Part shown: piece after piece, positions 53,517 through 61,151 of the stretch
How positions within the stretch are numbered: position 1 is the first letter of the stretch
Layout of the letters: each line of letters starts with the position of its first letter
From: Mycolicibacterium hodleri
GTDB lineage: Bacteria > Actinomycetota > Actinomycetes > Mycobacteriales > Mycobacteriaceae
DNA length: 64,000 nucleotides
Assembly: GCF_006439015.1 (NCBI RefSeq)
Contig: NZ_RCZG01000002.1
Span: 124,001-188,000, forward strand
Direction: 5' to 3'
Made by a program: the position numbers and the translations under genes
Notes under the pieces: generated by a model
The model's input: the letters and a program-made list of their open reading frames with translations, nothing else
Told to the model about the DNA's origin: nothing
The model's database searches: none

Positions 53517-55151
53517 TCAGAGCAGCGCTCTAGCGCTGCTCCGGCGCAGCTTGCCCGACGATGTCTTCGGCAGCGTTCCGGCGGGAAACAACCGTACCTC
53601 GCGCGGCGGGTGCCCAACGTGGTGATTCAACCGGGCTACGATGTCGCGGCTGATCCGCAAGCGCACGTCCTCCTCGTCCGCGTTACGCACTTCGGCCATC
53701 ACAACGAAGCCCTCAGGCTCGGTGTCAACCCGGAGCGCGATCACGCAACCCTCGCGCACACCGTTGACGCTGGCGACCGCTCGTTCGATATCGTGCGGAT
53801 ACAGGTTCTTCCCGGCCACAATGATGAGATCCTTCGTCCGGCCGCACACGTGGACCCGCCCCTCCTCGTCGAGGTAACCGAGATCGCCGCTGTCGAACCA
53901 TCCGTCATGGCGGGGGAGTGGAACGATGCCGTCGGCTGTGAGATAGCGGTCAGCAACCGCAGGACCGCGAAGTTCGATGGTGCCAATATCTCTGGGCCCC
54001 TGCGCTATTCCGTCCCGGGTGATGCGCACATCCATGCCCGTCAATGGGAGTCCCAAGCACACGATGTGCTGCACGTCCGCAGCGTCGTCAGCGCCGTAGG
54101 GAGCCGGCCGCGCGCGGCGGGATTCCGAGACGGCCTGCCGGGAAACCGTGTCGAAGATCGGCGGGTCTTCGTGCGCGCCGAAGGATACCGCCAGCGTGGC
54201 TTCGGCGAGCCCGTAGCACGGCATCGGCGCGCTCGGCCGTAGCCCGAAACGCCCACCCGCCGTCGCGAAACTCTTTACGTCGCGATGATCGATGGGCTCG
54301 GCTCCATTGATCGCCACCCGCAGCGACGAAAGGTCAATGGCGGCCGGGTCGGCCCGCTCCAGAACGCGGGCCAATATGGAGTAGGCAAAATTGGGTCCCG
54401 CGGTGAGGGTGGCCCGATGCCTGCTGATCAACTCGGCCCATACGAGCGGCCGCCGCAGGAACTGATCAGACGTAAGCACGACGGCTTCGAGCGCCAATTG
54501 CATGGGGACACAGATAAACCCGATCATGCCCATATCGTGGGACAACGGGAGCCAACTCACACTTACGTCCCGATCGACGTCGACGTTCAGGCCCGCGCTG
54601 ATCGCCACGGTGGTCGCCGCCAGATTCCCGTGGCTGATCTCCACCGCCTTTGGTGTGCCGGTCGACCCCGAGGTGAGCTGCCGCAGTGCGATATCCGCCT
54701 CATTGGCGTCCTCCGGCTCGATCGACCCAGCGCCGCGCATGGACTCCACGGTGCACACGGCCACAGCGCGGGCGGCAAGGTGATCCAGCGCCATCAGGAA
54801 CGGCTCTCCGACGACAACCACGTCGGCGCGAATCATTCGGATCGCCCGCACCGTGTCGTCAAGCCAGACCGCCAGATCCGTGCGTGGTGTCGGTTGCTGC
54901 AGCATCGTCAGCGCGGCGCGCCGCATCCAGATCGCCTGCGCTAGTGGCGCGACGTCCGCCGCCTCGGCGGCTAGCACCGCGATCGAGCCGTGGCAGCCAA
55001 TTCCCTTGGCGGCCAGGGCTCCGGCCATCCGCTTCGCCTGTTCGTGGACCTCGCGCCAGGTCAACCTGACGGGATCGGCGAGCGTGCCGACATTCAAACC
55101 GTGCGGTGACGAAGCCGCAGCGGCGAAAACGTCGCGGGTGAAGATGCTCAT
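53517..55151 (-). CDS. Acyl-AMP ligase (FAAL-type adenylating enzyme, Rv1013/Pks16-like)
   Basis: This 544-aa ANL-superfamily enzyme matches the length and sequence of M. tuberculosis Rv1013. Core motifs are A3 LTSGSTGTPKAVEISHGNL, A4 SWLPLSHDMGMIGF, A5 MPCYGLAEATLAVSF, A7 WFDSGDLGYLDEEG, A8 VCGRTKDLIIVAGKNLYPHDIE and A10 TLPKTSSGKLRR with the adenylation Lys. It should activate a fatty acid as acyl-AMP and load it on a carrier protein. ATG 55151 gives the usual N-terminus MSIFTRDVF. It is the last gene of the operon, 63 bases after the polyketide synthase. Confidence 0.9.
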   Translation of the reverse strand: MSIFTRDVFAAAASSPHGLNVGTLADPVRLTWREVHEQAKRMAGALAAKGIGCHGSIAVLAAEAADVAPLAQAIWMRRAALTMLQQPTPRTDLAVWLDDTVRAIRMIRADVVVVGEPFLMALDHLAARAVAVCTVESMRGAGSIEPEDANEADIALRQLTSGSTGTPKAVEISHGNLAATTVAISAGLNVDVDRDVSVSWLPLSHDMGMIGFICVPMQLALEAVVLTSDQFLRRPLVWAELISRHRATLTAGPNFAYSILARVLERADPAAIDLSSLRVAINGAEPIDHRDVKSFATAGGRFGLRPSAPMPCYGLAEATLAVSFGAHEDPPIFDTVSRQAVSESRRARPAPYGADDAADVQHIVCLGLPLTGMDVRITRDGIAQGPRDIGTIELRGPAVADRYLTADGIVPLPRHDGWFDSGDLGYLDEEGRVHVCGRTKDLIIVAGKNLYPHDIERAVASVNGVREGCVIALRVDTEPEGFVVMAEVRNADEEDVRLRISRDIVARLNHHVGHPPREVRLFPAGTLPKTSSGKLRRSSARALL

Positions 55152-55214
55152 CGCATCAGACCCTGTCCCGCGCCGCACTGTCCAGAATGCGTGCAACTTC
55201 GACTACCGAGAGAG

Positions 55215-58187
55215 TCACTGGATCACGCCAGTGTCCGAACCGAGCCGTTCCACCACGAAGTCGACGACGTCTCCGACGCTATGGATCTTCGGCAGCACTT
55301 CGACGATGGAGATGTGCCCCAGATGTGGATAGTCAGCCCGTAGCCGGTCGAGAAGGCGAAATTGCAGCAGCGAGTCGTAGCCCAGATCATCACTGAGCCG
55401 GCTGGTCCGGGCGAGCTGGCCGACCGAATAGCCACCGACATCGGCAATCAACGCCAGGATCGCACCCTCCGATGCGGTCGGCACCTGCGCAGGCTGTTGG
55501 CGCTCGGCGACGGGCGTTACCGCCGCGGGCTGTGCCGTCTGTTCGCGCAGGTGGCTCGTCACGGCCTTCGGTACGGCGGCGGCAGCCTCGCCGTCGAACC
55601 AGAACCGACTAGAGGTGCCGAACACGTACGGCGGTATCCGGTGCAGCTGGCCGACCGGCCGGCCGTACAACGGCGACAGGTCGGGCGAGTACCCGTCGCG
55701 CAGCAATGTCGCAGCTACGCCCAGGAGCTCCATTCCAGTGGAATCCGGTCCGCTGCACAATGCCAGCGACCGGGTCTGCGGCGGCAGTCCGCACTGTCGG
55801 GCCAGCGCGAGCAGCGTGGATCGTGGACCCGCCTCGGCGACATAGTCGGTACTTGCCGCGCTGACTGCGGCCTGGACGGCGTCGAAGAGCCGCACCGGCG
55901 AACAGATCTGGTTGGCCCAGTAGTCGGTGTCCATTTCGTGGCCCTCGACTTCCCTGCCGAGAACGGTGGAGAAGAGCCGAAACTCCGCCGGACTCGGCGC
56001 CAGCCCCGACATCTCGTGCCTGAACTCCGCCACCATGGGCTCCATCAGCGGCGAGTGAAAGGCATGCGAGACCGTCAGGTTCACCGCTCGGCCACCCTGC
56101 GCGAGAACGGCGTCATGGGCCAGGCTGACCTCGTCTGCGGCACCAGACACGACCACCGAGCGTGGCCCGTTGACGGCGGCGATCACGCACCCGGGCTTGT
56201 CGGCGATCAGTGCCGCGGCCTGCTCGACGGTGAGATCGATCGCGAGCATCGCCCCACCGGCGGGCAACGCGCCCATCAGCTGTCCCCTGACTGCGACGAG
56301 CCTGGCCGCATCTTCGACTGACAGCACACCCGCCAGGCAGGCGGCGGCGACCTCGCCGACGCTGTGGCCGATGCCGAATACGGGACGGATCCCGCTCTGC
56401 AGCAATGTCTTTCCCAACGCGTAGGACACCGCGAACAAAGCCGGCTGCGCGAGGCTGGTGTGAGCGGAGTCGGGATCGTCGCCGAAGACCGCCGCGTACA
56501 GACCCGAAGCCAGGTACGGATCAAGGGCGGCCGCTGCGACGTCCAGATGGTTCCGGTACACGGGGTTGGCGTCGCGGAGCGACCGGGTCATGCCCGAATA
56601 CTGAGTCCCTTGCCCTGAGCACATGAGCCCAACTCCGGCGGCGACCTTGCGCATCGGAGCGGACGACGCCAGATCGGGCCGGTTACCGGCGAGAAACTCC
56701 TGCAGCCCATCGACAAGCAGGCCGCGGCTGCCTTCGAGCACGAGGCGATGACGCTGCGATCGCTTGACGACGTTGGTGGTGCGGCAAAACGAGGCCAGTT
56801 CCTGATCGTCGAGGCTTTCCAGCGCGGTGGCGATCGAAGCGGTGTTGCGCCGCAGCGCCTGCTCAGAGGGCGCCGATAGCATCAGGACACCTGTCGCGCC
56901 GGGGTCGGCCACCGCTGTGGCCGGCGCCGACTCCAGCACCGCGTGCACGTTGCTGCCGCCCAGCCCAAACGAACTCACCCCGGCGAACACCCCGTGCACA
57001 GGCAATTGCTGCGCACTGTCGGCAAGGCGCAGCCCATGTGCGTCGAGCCGCAATCCCGCATTGGCGCTGTCGCCGAACACGGTCGGGGGCAGCACGCCGT
57101 GGTGCAGCGCCAGACAAGCCTTGATGAACGCCGCAATCCCGGCGCTGCCCTCGGTGTGGCCGATGTTCCCCTTCACTGAACCGAGCAGACAGGGCTTGCC
57201 GCCGCGCACCTCGTGGATATCGCCCAGCGCGTTGGCCTCGATCAAGTCGCCGAGAAAAGTGCCGGTGCCGTGTGCTTCGACGAAGCTGATCTGTTCTGCC
57301 TCGACCTCCGCAAGCGCGAGTGCGCGGCGCATCAGCTCCACCTGCGACCTGCGATTCGGGGCGGTGATTCCGTTGCTGCGGCCATCGTGGTTGGTGACTG
57401 AACTTTTCACCACAGCGTAGATCGGCTGGCCGTCGGCAATGGCGTCGTCGAGTCGGCGCAGCACCACTGCGGCCACGCCCTCGCCACGGCCGATGCCATC
57501 GGCGCTCTGTCCGAACGGCTTGCAGCGACCATCTGGCGCGGACAGCCCGGCCTGAGTGTAAAAGATCGAAAGCGCCGGTGTGAGAAGCAGATTCGCACCG
57601 GCGGCGATGACCGTGTCGGTGTCCCCAGCGCGAAGCGCCGCACAGCCCTGGTGCACGGCCATCAACGATGACGAGCAGGCGGAATCGATGGCCATGCTCG
57701 GCCCGGTGAGGTTCAGGTGGTATGAGATGCGATTGGCCGTCATGAAGTAGCCACTGCCCGCACCACGAAATGCAGTGACCTCGGGGTAGTCGAGCAGCTG
57801 GAGGCTGGTCCACTCGCTGGACATCATTCCGACGAATACCCCCGTTGGGGTGCCGGCCAGCGATCGGGGATCGATTCCGCCGTCTTCCAGTGCGCGCCAA
57901 GCTGTCTGCAAGAGCAGTCTTTGCTGCGGGTCGAGTGCTGCCGCCTCAATCGGTGCGATGCCGAAATGGTCGTTGTCGAATGCATCGACGTTGTCGATGA
58001 AGTGGGCGCGTCGGGTGTTCATCGATCCGGCCGCGCCGTCGGGGCGGTAGTAGGCGTCGACATCCCAACGCTGCGAGGGCACTTCGGTGTCGGTGACGAC
58101 GCCGTCCATCAGCAATCGCCAGAACGCGTCCTTATCCGGCGCGCCCGGGAAGCGGCAGTCGATGCCGACCACGGCGAACGCCGTCAC
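55215..58187 (-). CDS. Non-reducing type I polyketide synthase module, KS-AT-ACP
   Basis: The protein is 990 aa. The ketosynthase starts FAVVGIDCRFPGAPDKDAFW, with catalytic Cys in DSACSSSL (about 170) and His in VEAHGTGT and NIGHTEG. The acyltransferase has active Ser in GHSVGEVAAA (about 609) and SHAFHSPLM, suggesting malonyl rather than methylmalonyl (HAFH). The C-terminal ACP has the phosphopantetheine Ser in DDLGYDSLLQF (about 939). No KR, DH, ER or TE is present, so one round gives an unreduced beta-ketoacyl-ACP. The GTG overlaps the upstream carrier-protein stop (GTGA). Confidence 0.93.
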   Translation of the reverse strand: MTAFAVVGIDCRFPGAPDKDAFWRLLMDGVVTDTEVPSQRWDVDAYYRPDGAAGSMNTRRAHFIDNVDAFDNDHFGIAPIEAAALDPQQRLLLQTAWRALEDGGIDPRSLAGTPTGVFVGMMSSEWTSLQLLDYPEVTAFRGAGSGYFMTANRISYHLNLTGPSMAIDSACSSSLMAVHQGCAALRAGDTDTVIAAGANLLLTPALSIFYTQAGLSAPDGRCKPFGQSADGIGRGEGVAAVVLRRLDDAIADGQPIYAVVKSSVTNHDGRSNGITAPNRRSQVELMRRALALAEVEAEQISFVEAHGTGTFLGDLIEANALGDIHEVRGGKPCLLGSVKGNIGHTEGSAGIAAFIKACLALHHGVLPPTVFGDSANAGLRLDAHGLRLADSAQQLPVHGVFAGVSSFGLGGSNVHAVLESAPATAVADPGATGVLMLSAPSEQALRRNTASIATALESLDDQELASFCRTTNVVKRSQRHRLVLEGSRGLLVDGLQEFLAGNRPDLASSAPMRKVAAGVGLMCSGQGTQYSGMTRSLRDANPVYRNHLDVAAAALDPYLASGLYAAVFGDDPDSAHTSLAQPALFAVSYALGKTLLQSGIRPVFGIGHSVGEVAAACLAGVLSVEDAARLVAVRGQLMGALPAGGAMLAIDLTVEQAAALIADKPGCVIAAVNGPRSVVVSGAADEVSLAHDAVLAQGGRAVNLTVSHAFHSPLMEPMVAEFRHEMSGLAPSPAEFRLFSTVLGREVEGHEMDTDYWANQICSPVRLFDAVQAAVSAASTDYVAEAGPRSTLLALARQCGLPPQTRSLALCSGPDSTGMELLGVAATLLRDGYSPDLSPLYGRPVGQLHRIPPYVFGTSSRFWFDGEAAAAVPKAVTSHLREQTAQPAAVTPVAERQQPAQVPTASEGAILALIADVGGYSVGQLARTSRLSDDLGYDSLLQFRLLDRLRADYPHLGHISIVEVLPKIHSVGDVVDFVVERLGSDTGVIQ

Positions 58188-58444
58188 GGCGCGGCTCGCT
58201 CGGCGATCAGATGGGTCGCGATTGCTTCGATGGTCGGGTGATCCCACACAATGGTGGTATCGACGGCGAATCCCTTCTCGTGCTCGAGGTCCGTGCACAA
58301 CTTCATCGCCAAGACGGAGTCGATCCCACAATCGGCCAACGGCGTCTCGACATCGATCGTGTGCGGCGGAACATTGAGGTAAGAAGCCACCTTCATGGTC
58401 AGCCAGTGGGCAAGTTCTTGGAACTCCGAACCCTGCTCCGTCAT
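58184..58444 (-). CDS. Acyl carrier protein (second of the cluster)
   Basis: This 86-aa free-standing carrier protein has its phosphopantetheine Ser in LADCGIDSVLAMKL (about residue 43). It is more PKS-like than fatty-acid-like. The ATG overlaps the DarA-like gene stop and its stop overlaps the PKS start, placing it between the resorcinol enzymes and the PKS. It probably receives the acyl group from the acyl-AMP ligase or presents it to the PKS (inference). Confidence 0.92.
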   Translation of the reverse strand: MTEQGSEFQELAHWLTMKVASYLNVPPHTIDVETPLADCGIDSVLAMKLCTDLEHEKGFAVDTTIVWDHPTIEAIATHLIAERAAP

Positions 58445-59394
58445 CGGAGTCTCCCGGCCACTGCCTGGTCGGCGGCTGCCTCACCGAACGAGATTCGGCG
58501 ATGCACGTAAGCACCCACCCCCGCGTTGAACCGCGTACCGCCTGCGACTGCCGCGCAGGCGATCACCGGCAGGCCGACCGCGATGCCGATGGCGAGGCCA
58601 ATCACAAAGGTCACCAAGCTCGCGGCCTGCGCCACCGCGCCGAATCGCCCCGCCGACCTGACAATTGCGCCCCACCTCCGAAACGCCTTGCCCGCAAGGA
58701 TGTCCGCTGCTGCCAAGGTGGGCACGATGGGCGCCGCATCTTGCGAACAGTGCTGCGACTCGGCGATACGCCGACCCACACCCGTGACCCGTTCGAGTTC
58801 GTCGGCACCGACTCCCGCCCGTCCGAACCGCAAAAAGGGTTCACGCTTGCCGGCGAGCAGCCAGCGCAAGGTGGTCACGAATGTTATGGCCTGCGGCCGA
58901 GTGTCGGTCGCGGCGACTACCTCCACCGACCGGGCACCAGCAGATCGCAGCAGCCAGCACACCTCGATCGCTGCCGAGTACCACATGTTGCGGCACGCGA
59001 TCACCGAGACGACCCTTCGATCCCGGAAGGCTTCGGGGTGCGCTTTGAGCAGCGAGCGGATGGGCAGCGAGGGCGCCAGGTACCACACTTGGTAGGCCAG
59101 GATCGCCAATTCGTCCGGTCCGGTCTCGAAGCCTCCTGTCGGTTCGACGAGTTCCACGAGCGCCTTCGGATCTACCGATGCCGGGAACACGCCGAAGAAT
59201 CGCCGAGTCGGCCACGGAAAGGGAAACGCGAGGCGCGGTTGAGCGTCCACCCAGCGGACGTCCCAGCCGCGTTCGGCCAGCGGCGTCGTCAACGCCTCGG
59301 TGACCTCGCGTAGTTGTCCGGTCTGCGTATAGAGGTAGACCACCGCCCGAGGCGCAGGTTGCTCGGCCGGGGGAGGCCCGGAAGCCTGTGTCAT
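58441..59394 (-). CDS. darA: DarA-like dialkylresorcinol-condensing (aromatising) enzyme
   Basis: The protein is 317 aa. The N-terminal flavodoxin-like region begins VVYLYTQTGQLREVTEAL. Diagnostic DarA features follow: FPFPWPTRRFFGVFPASV, ELAILAYQVWYLAPSLPIRSLL, VVSVIACRNMWYSAAIEV and AITFVTTLRWLLAGKREPFL. In Pseudomonas and Bacteroidetes DarA converts the DarB product to a dialkylresorcinol. A C-terminal hydrophobic hairpin (ASLVTFVIGLAIGIAVGLPV and IACAAVAGG) suggests membrane association. The ATG overlaps the DarB-like stop (ATGA). Confidence 0.88.
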   Translation of the reverse strand: MTQASGPPPAEQPAPRAVVYLYTQTGQLREVTEALTTPLAERGWDVRWVDAQPRLAFPFPWPTRRFFGVFPASVDPKALVELVEPTGGFETGPDELAILAYQVWYLAPSLPIRSLLKAHPEAFRDRRVVSVIACRNMWYSAAIEVCWLLRSAGARSVEVVAATDTRPQAITFVTTLRWLLAGKREPFLRFGRAGVGADELERVTGVGRRIAESQHCSQDAAPIVPTLAAADILAGKAFRRWGAIVRSAGRFGAVAQAASLVTFVIGLAIGIAVGLPVIACAAVAGGTRFNAGVGAYVHRRISFGEAAADQAVAGRLR

Positions 59395-60542
59395 ACCGGC
59401 GATTCCGACTTGGAAGCCGCCGTCACCGCAGTGAGGTGCATGTACGACACCGCGAATCGGCCGGATTCCGGCACCATGCACAACAGCGTGTCACCCTCGT
59501 TGATCAGGCCCTCGGTCATCATCTCGTCGAGGATGACGAAGATGGCGGCGCTCCCGATGTTTCCGATTTTCGTAAGGTTGCTATACCACATTTCGGGACG
59601 GCCCATGTCGATGTTGCGCCGAGAGCACTCGCCGATCATCAGAGTCTTCATGCGTTCGCTCGAGTAGTGCGCGGGGAACCACGTCACCCTCCTCGGGTCG
59701 AATTTCCCCATGGCGCGGAGGCGTTCGTACTCGTCGATGCCAACGCGTACCAGATGCGGCAATAAGGACAGCTTCTGACGCAAAGCCATCGCACCGTCGG
59801 CCGCAGCGGCTGCCACCGTCGGGTAGTCGCCCCAGACCTTCGACGCAGCGTTGTCGTTACTGCCGAGGTACATGCACGCCTGTTCCGTGTTCGCATACGA
59901 CGTCAGCGTGATCCAGTCGATGCGAAGACTGATTCCCTCTGTCACGGGCGTGCTCTCGATCACCGCCGCGCCTGCACCGTCGGAGAGCATGTAGCGCAGG
60001 AACGCGACTTCCATCGGCAACGCCCCGTCGTCCGAGACCGCCGTCATGTCCTCGTAGCGGGTGCTCTTGAACCCGCGAGACGCGAATTCGCTGGCGACGC
60101 AGATCGCGTTGCGCTTCTCGCCGATCGCCACCTGCAGGTACGCGTTCTTGAGCGCCATCATCCCGCAACTGCAGATGCCGTGTGTGGTCGCGATCTCGAG
60201 CGGTCCGTAGCCCAACTCTCCGTGCACCATGCTGGCATGCCCGGGTCCCATCAGATCGGGCACAGTCGTTGCCGCCGTGAGCAGTTCAACGTCGTCGGGT
60301 CCGAGTCCGGCGCGCTCGGCGGCAACGCGCACCGCGCCAGCCGCCATTGCCGCGTTCGACATGACGGTTTGTTGATTCTTGTCGATCGCGTAGTGGCGCG
60401 TCTTGATTCCGCAATTCGCGAGAATCAGATCCTTCAGGTCAGAGGACGCATGCCCCGCTTTGCCGATGTAGTCTTCGATCTCGTCGTTGGGTACTGGGTA
60501 GCCGGGGAGAAAAGCGCCGGTCGCGGTGATGTATGCACTCAT
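59391..60542 (-). CDS. darB: DarB-like ketosynthase (KAS III family)
   Basis: This 383-aa FabH-fold enzyme starts MSAYITATGAFLPGYPVPND. The catalytic Cys is in THGICSCGMMAL, the His in WFPAHYSSERM and the Asn in KIGNIGSAAIF, giving a complete Cys-His-Asn triad. DarB-type enzymes join a beta-ketoacyl thioester to a second acyl (unsaturated) thioester by Michael and Claisen steps, forming a 2,5-dialkyl-cyclohexane-1,3-dione. ATG 60542 has GGAG 9 bases upstream. It sits between its partner carrier protein and the DarA-like gene. Confidence 0.88.
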   Translation of the reverse strand: MSAYITATGAFLPGYPVPNDEIEDYIGKAGHASSDLKDLILANCGIKTRHYAIDKNQQTVMSNAAMAAGAVRVAAERAGLGPDDVELLTAATTVPDLMGPGHASMVHGELGYGPLEIATTHGICSCGMMALKNAYLQVAIGEKRNAICVASEFASRGFKSTRYEDMTAVSDDGALPMEVAFLRYMLSDGAGAAVIESTPVTEGISLRIDWITLTSYANTEQACMYLGSNDNAASKVWGDYPTVAAAAADGAMALRQKLSLLPHLVRVGIDEYERLRAMGKFDPRRVTWFPAHYSSERMKTLMIGECSRRNIDMGRPEMWYSNLTKIGNIGSAAIFVILDEMMTEGLINEGDTLLCMVPESGRFAVSYMHLTAVTAASKSESPV

Positions 60543-60590
60543 CCGAGGAGGCTCCAATGATCGGGTTGTCAAGAGGGGCCGCGCTGGCCG

Positions 60591-60842
60591 TCAGGCCTTG
60601 CCGGCGATCTTCACGAGGATGAGATCCTTGAAGCCGGAGAGTGTCCGCACTCCAGCTATCCGCTCGTCGTTGAGCGAGATGGCATATTTGTTCTCGACGA
60701 TGTCCGCGATGGCGAGAAGTCCGAGCGAATCGACTCCCAGATCGTCCAACGTGGACTCATCAGTGATCTGATCTGGTTCGAGGCCGTAGTGCGCGCCTAG
60801 GTAGTCGACGATGTCGCGTTCGACTTCATATTCGATCGGCAT
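60591..60842 (-). CDS. darC: Acyl carrier protein (DarC-like)
   Basis: This 83-aa carrier protein has its phosphopantetheine Ser in LDDLGVDSLGLLAIADIVENK (about residue 39). Gene order darC-darB-darA matches the core of dialkylresorcinol clusters. GGGGGAT lies upstream of the ATG. It probably carries one of the two chains joined by the DarB-like enzyme. Confidence 0.9.
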   Translation of the reverse strand: MPIEYEVERDIVDYLGAHYGLEPDQITDESTLDDLGVDSLGLLAIADIVENKYAISLNDERIAGVRTLSGFKDLILVKIAGKA

Positions 60843-61151
60843 GACGGATCAGATCCCCCTGTTGTTCAACCGGGTCATATACCACCGCAATCCGGCCCAT
60901 GGACTGCGAGCCCACGGTGACCGTATCTGACGGTGGCGCGCACGGCACGAACTACTCACACATACCTTTCGCGCACTCCCGGCACGACTGCCGTAGCCAG
61001 GAGTCCCTCTATAGAGGGGAAACGAGTAGCAGCCCCAGTCGGTTCAAATTCGTCCTAACATCGTTTCCGCAGCGCCCGGAGTTAGGACACGCCTGCAGAT
61101 TTGAGACCGCAGTGCCGCCAGTTCAATGACGGCGAAGTAGTTGCTGCCCGC
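60843..61151. promoter_or_regulatory. Regulatory gap between mmpL and the dar operon
   Basis: These 309 bases have no gene. CCCTCTATAGAGGG (61005-61018) is a perfect 14-bp palindrome. GTCCTAAC (61052-61059) and GTTAGGAC (61081-61088) form a second inverted repeat. The first contains a possible minus-strand -10 (TATAGA). A promoter and operator for the carrier-protein operon probably lie here. Confidence 0.5.

Noticed and set aside
60526..61151. Plus-strand short frames in the mmpL-darC gap
   Set aside because: They lack ribosome sites and recognisable sequence; the gap looks regulatory.
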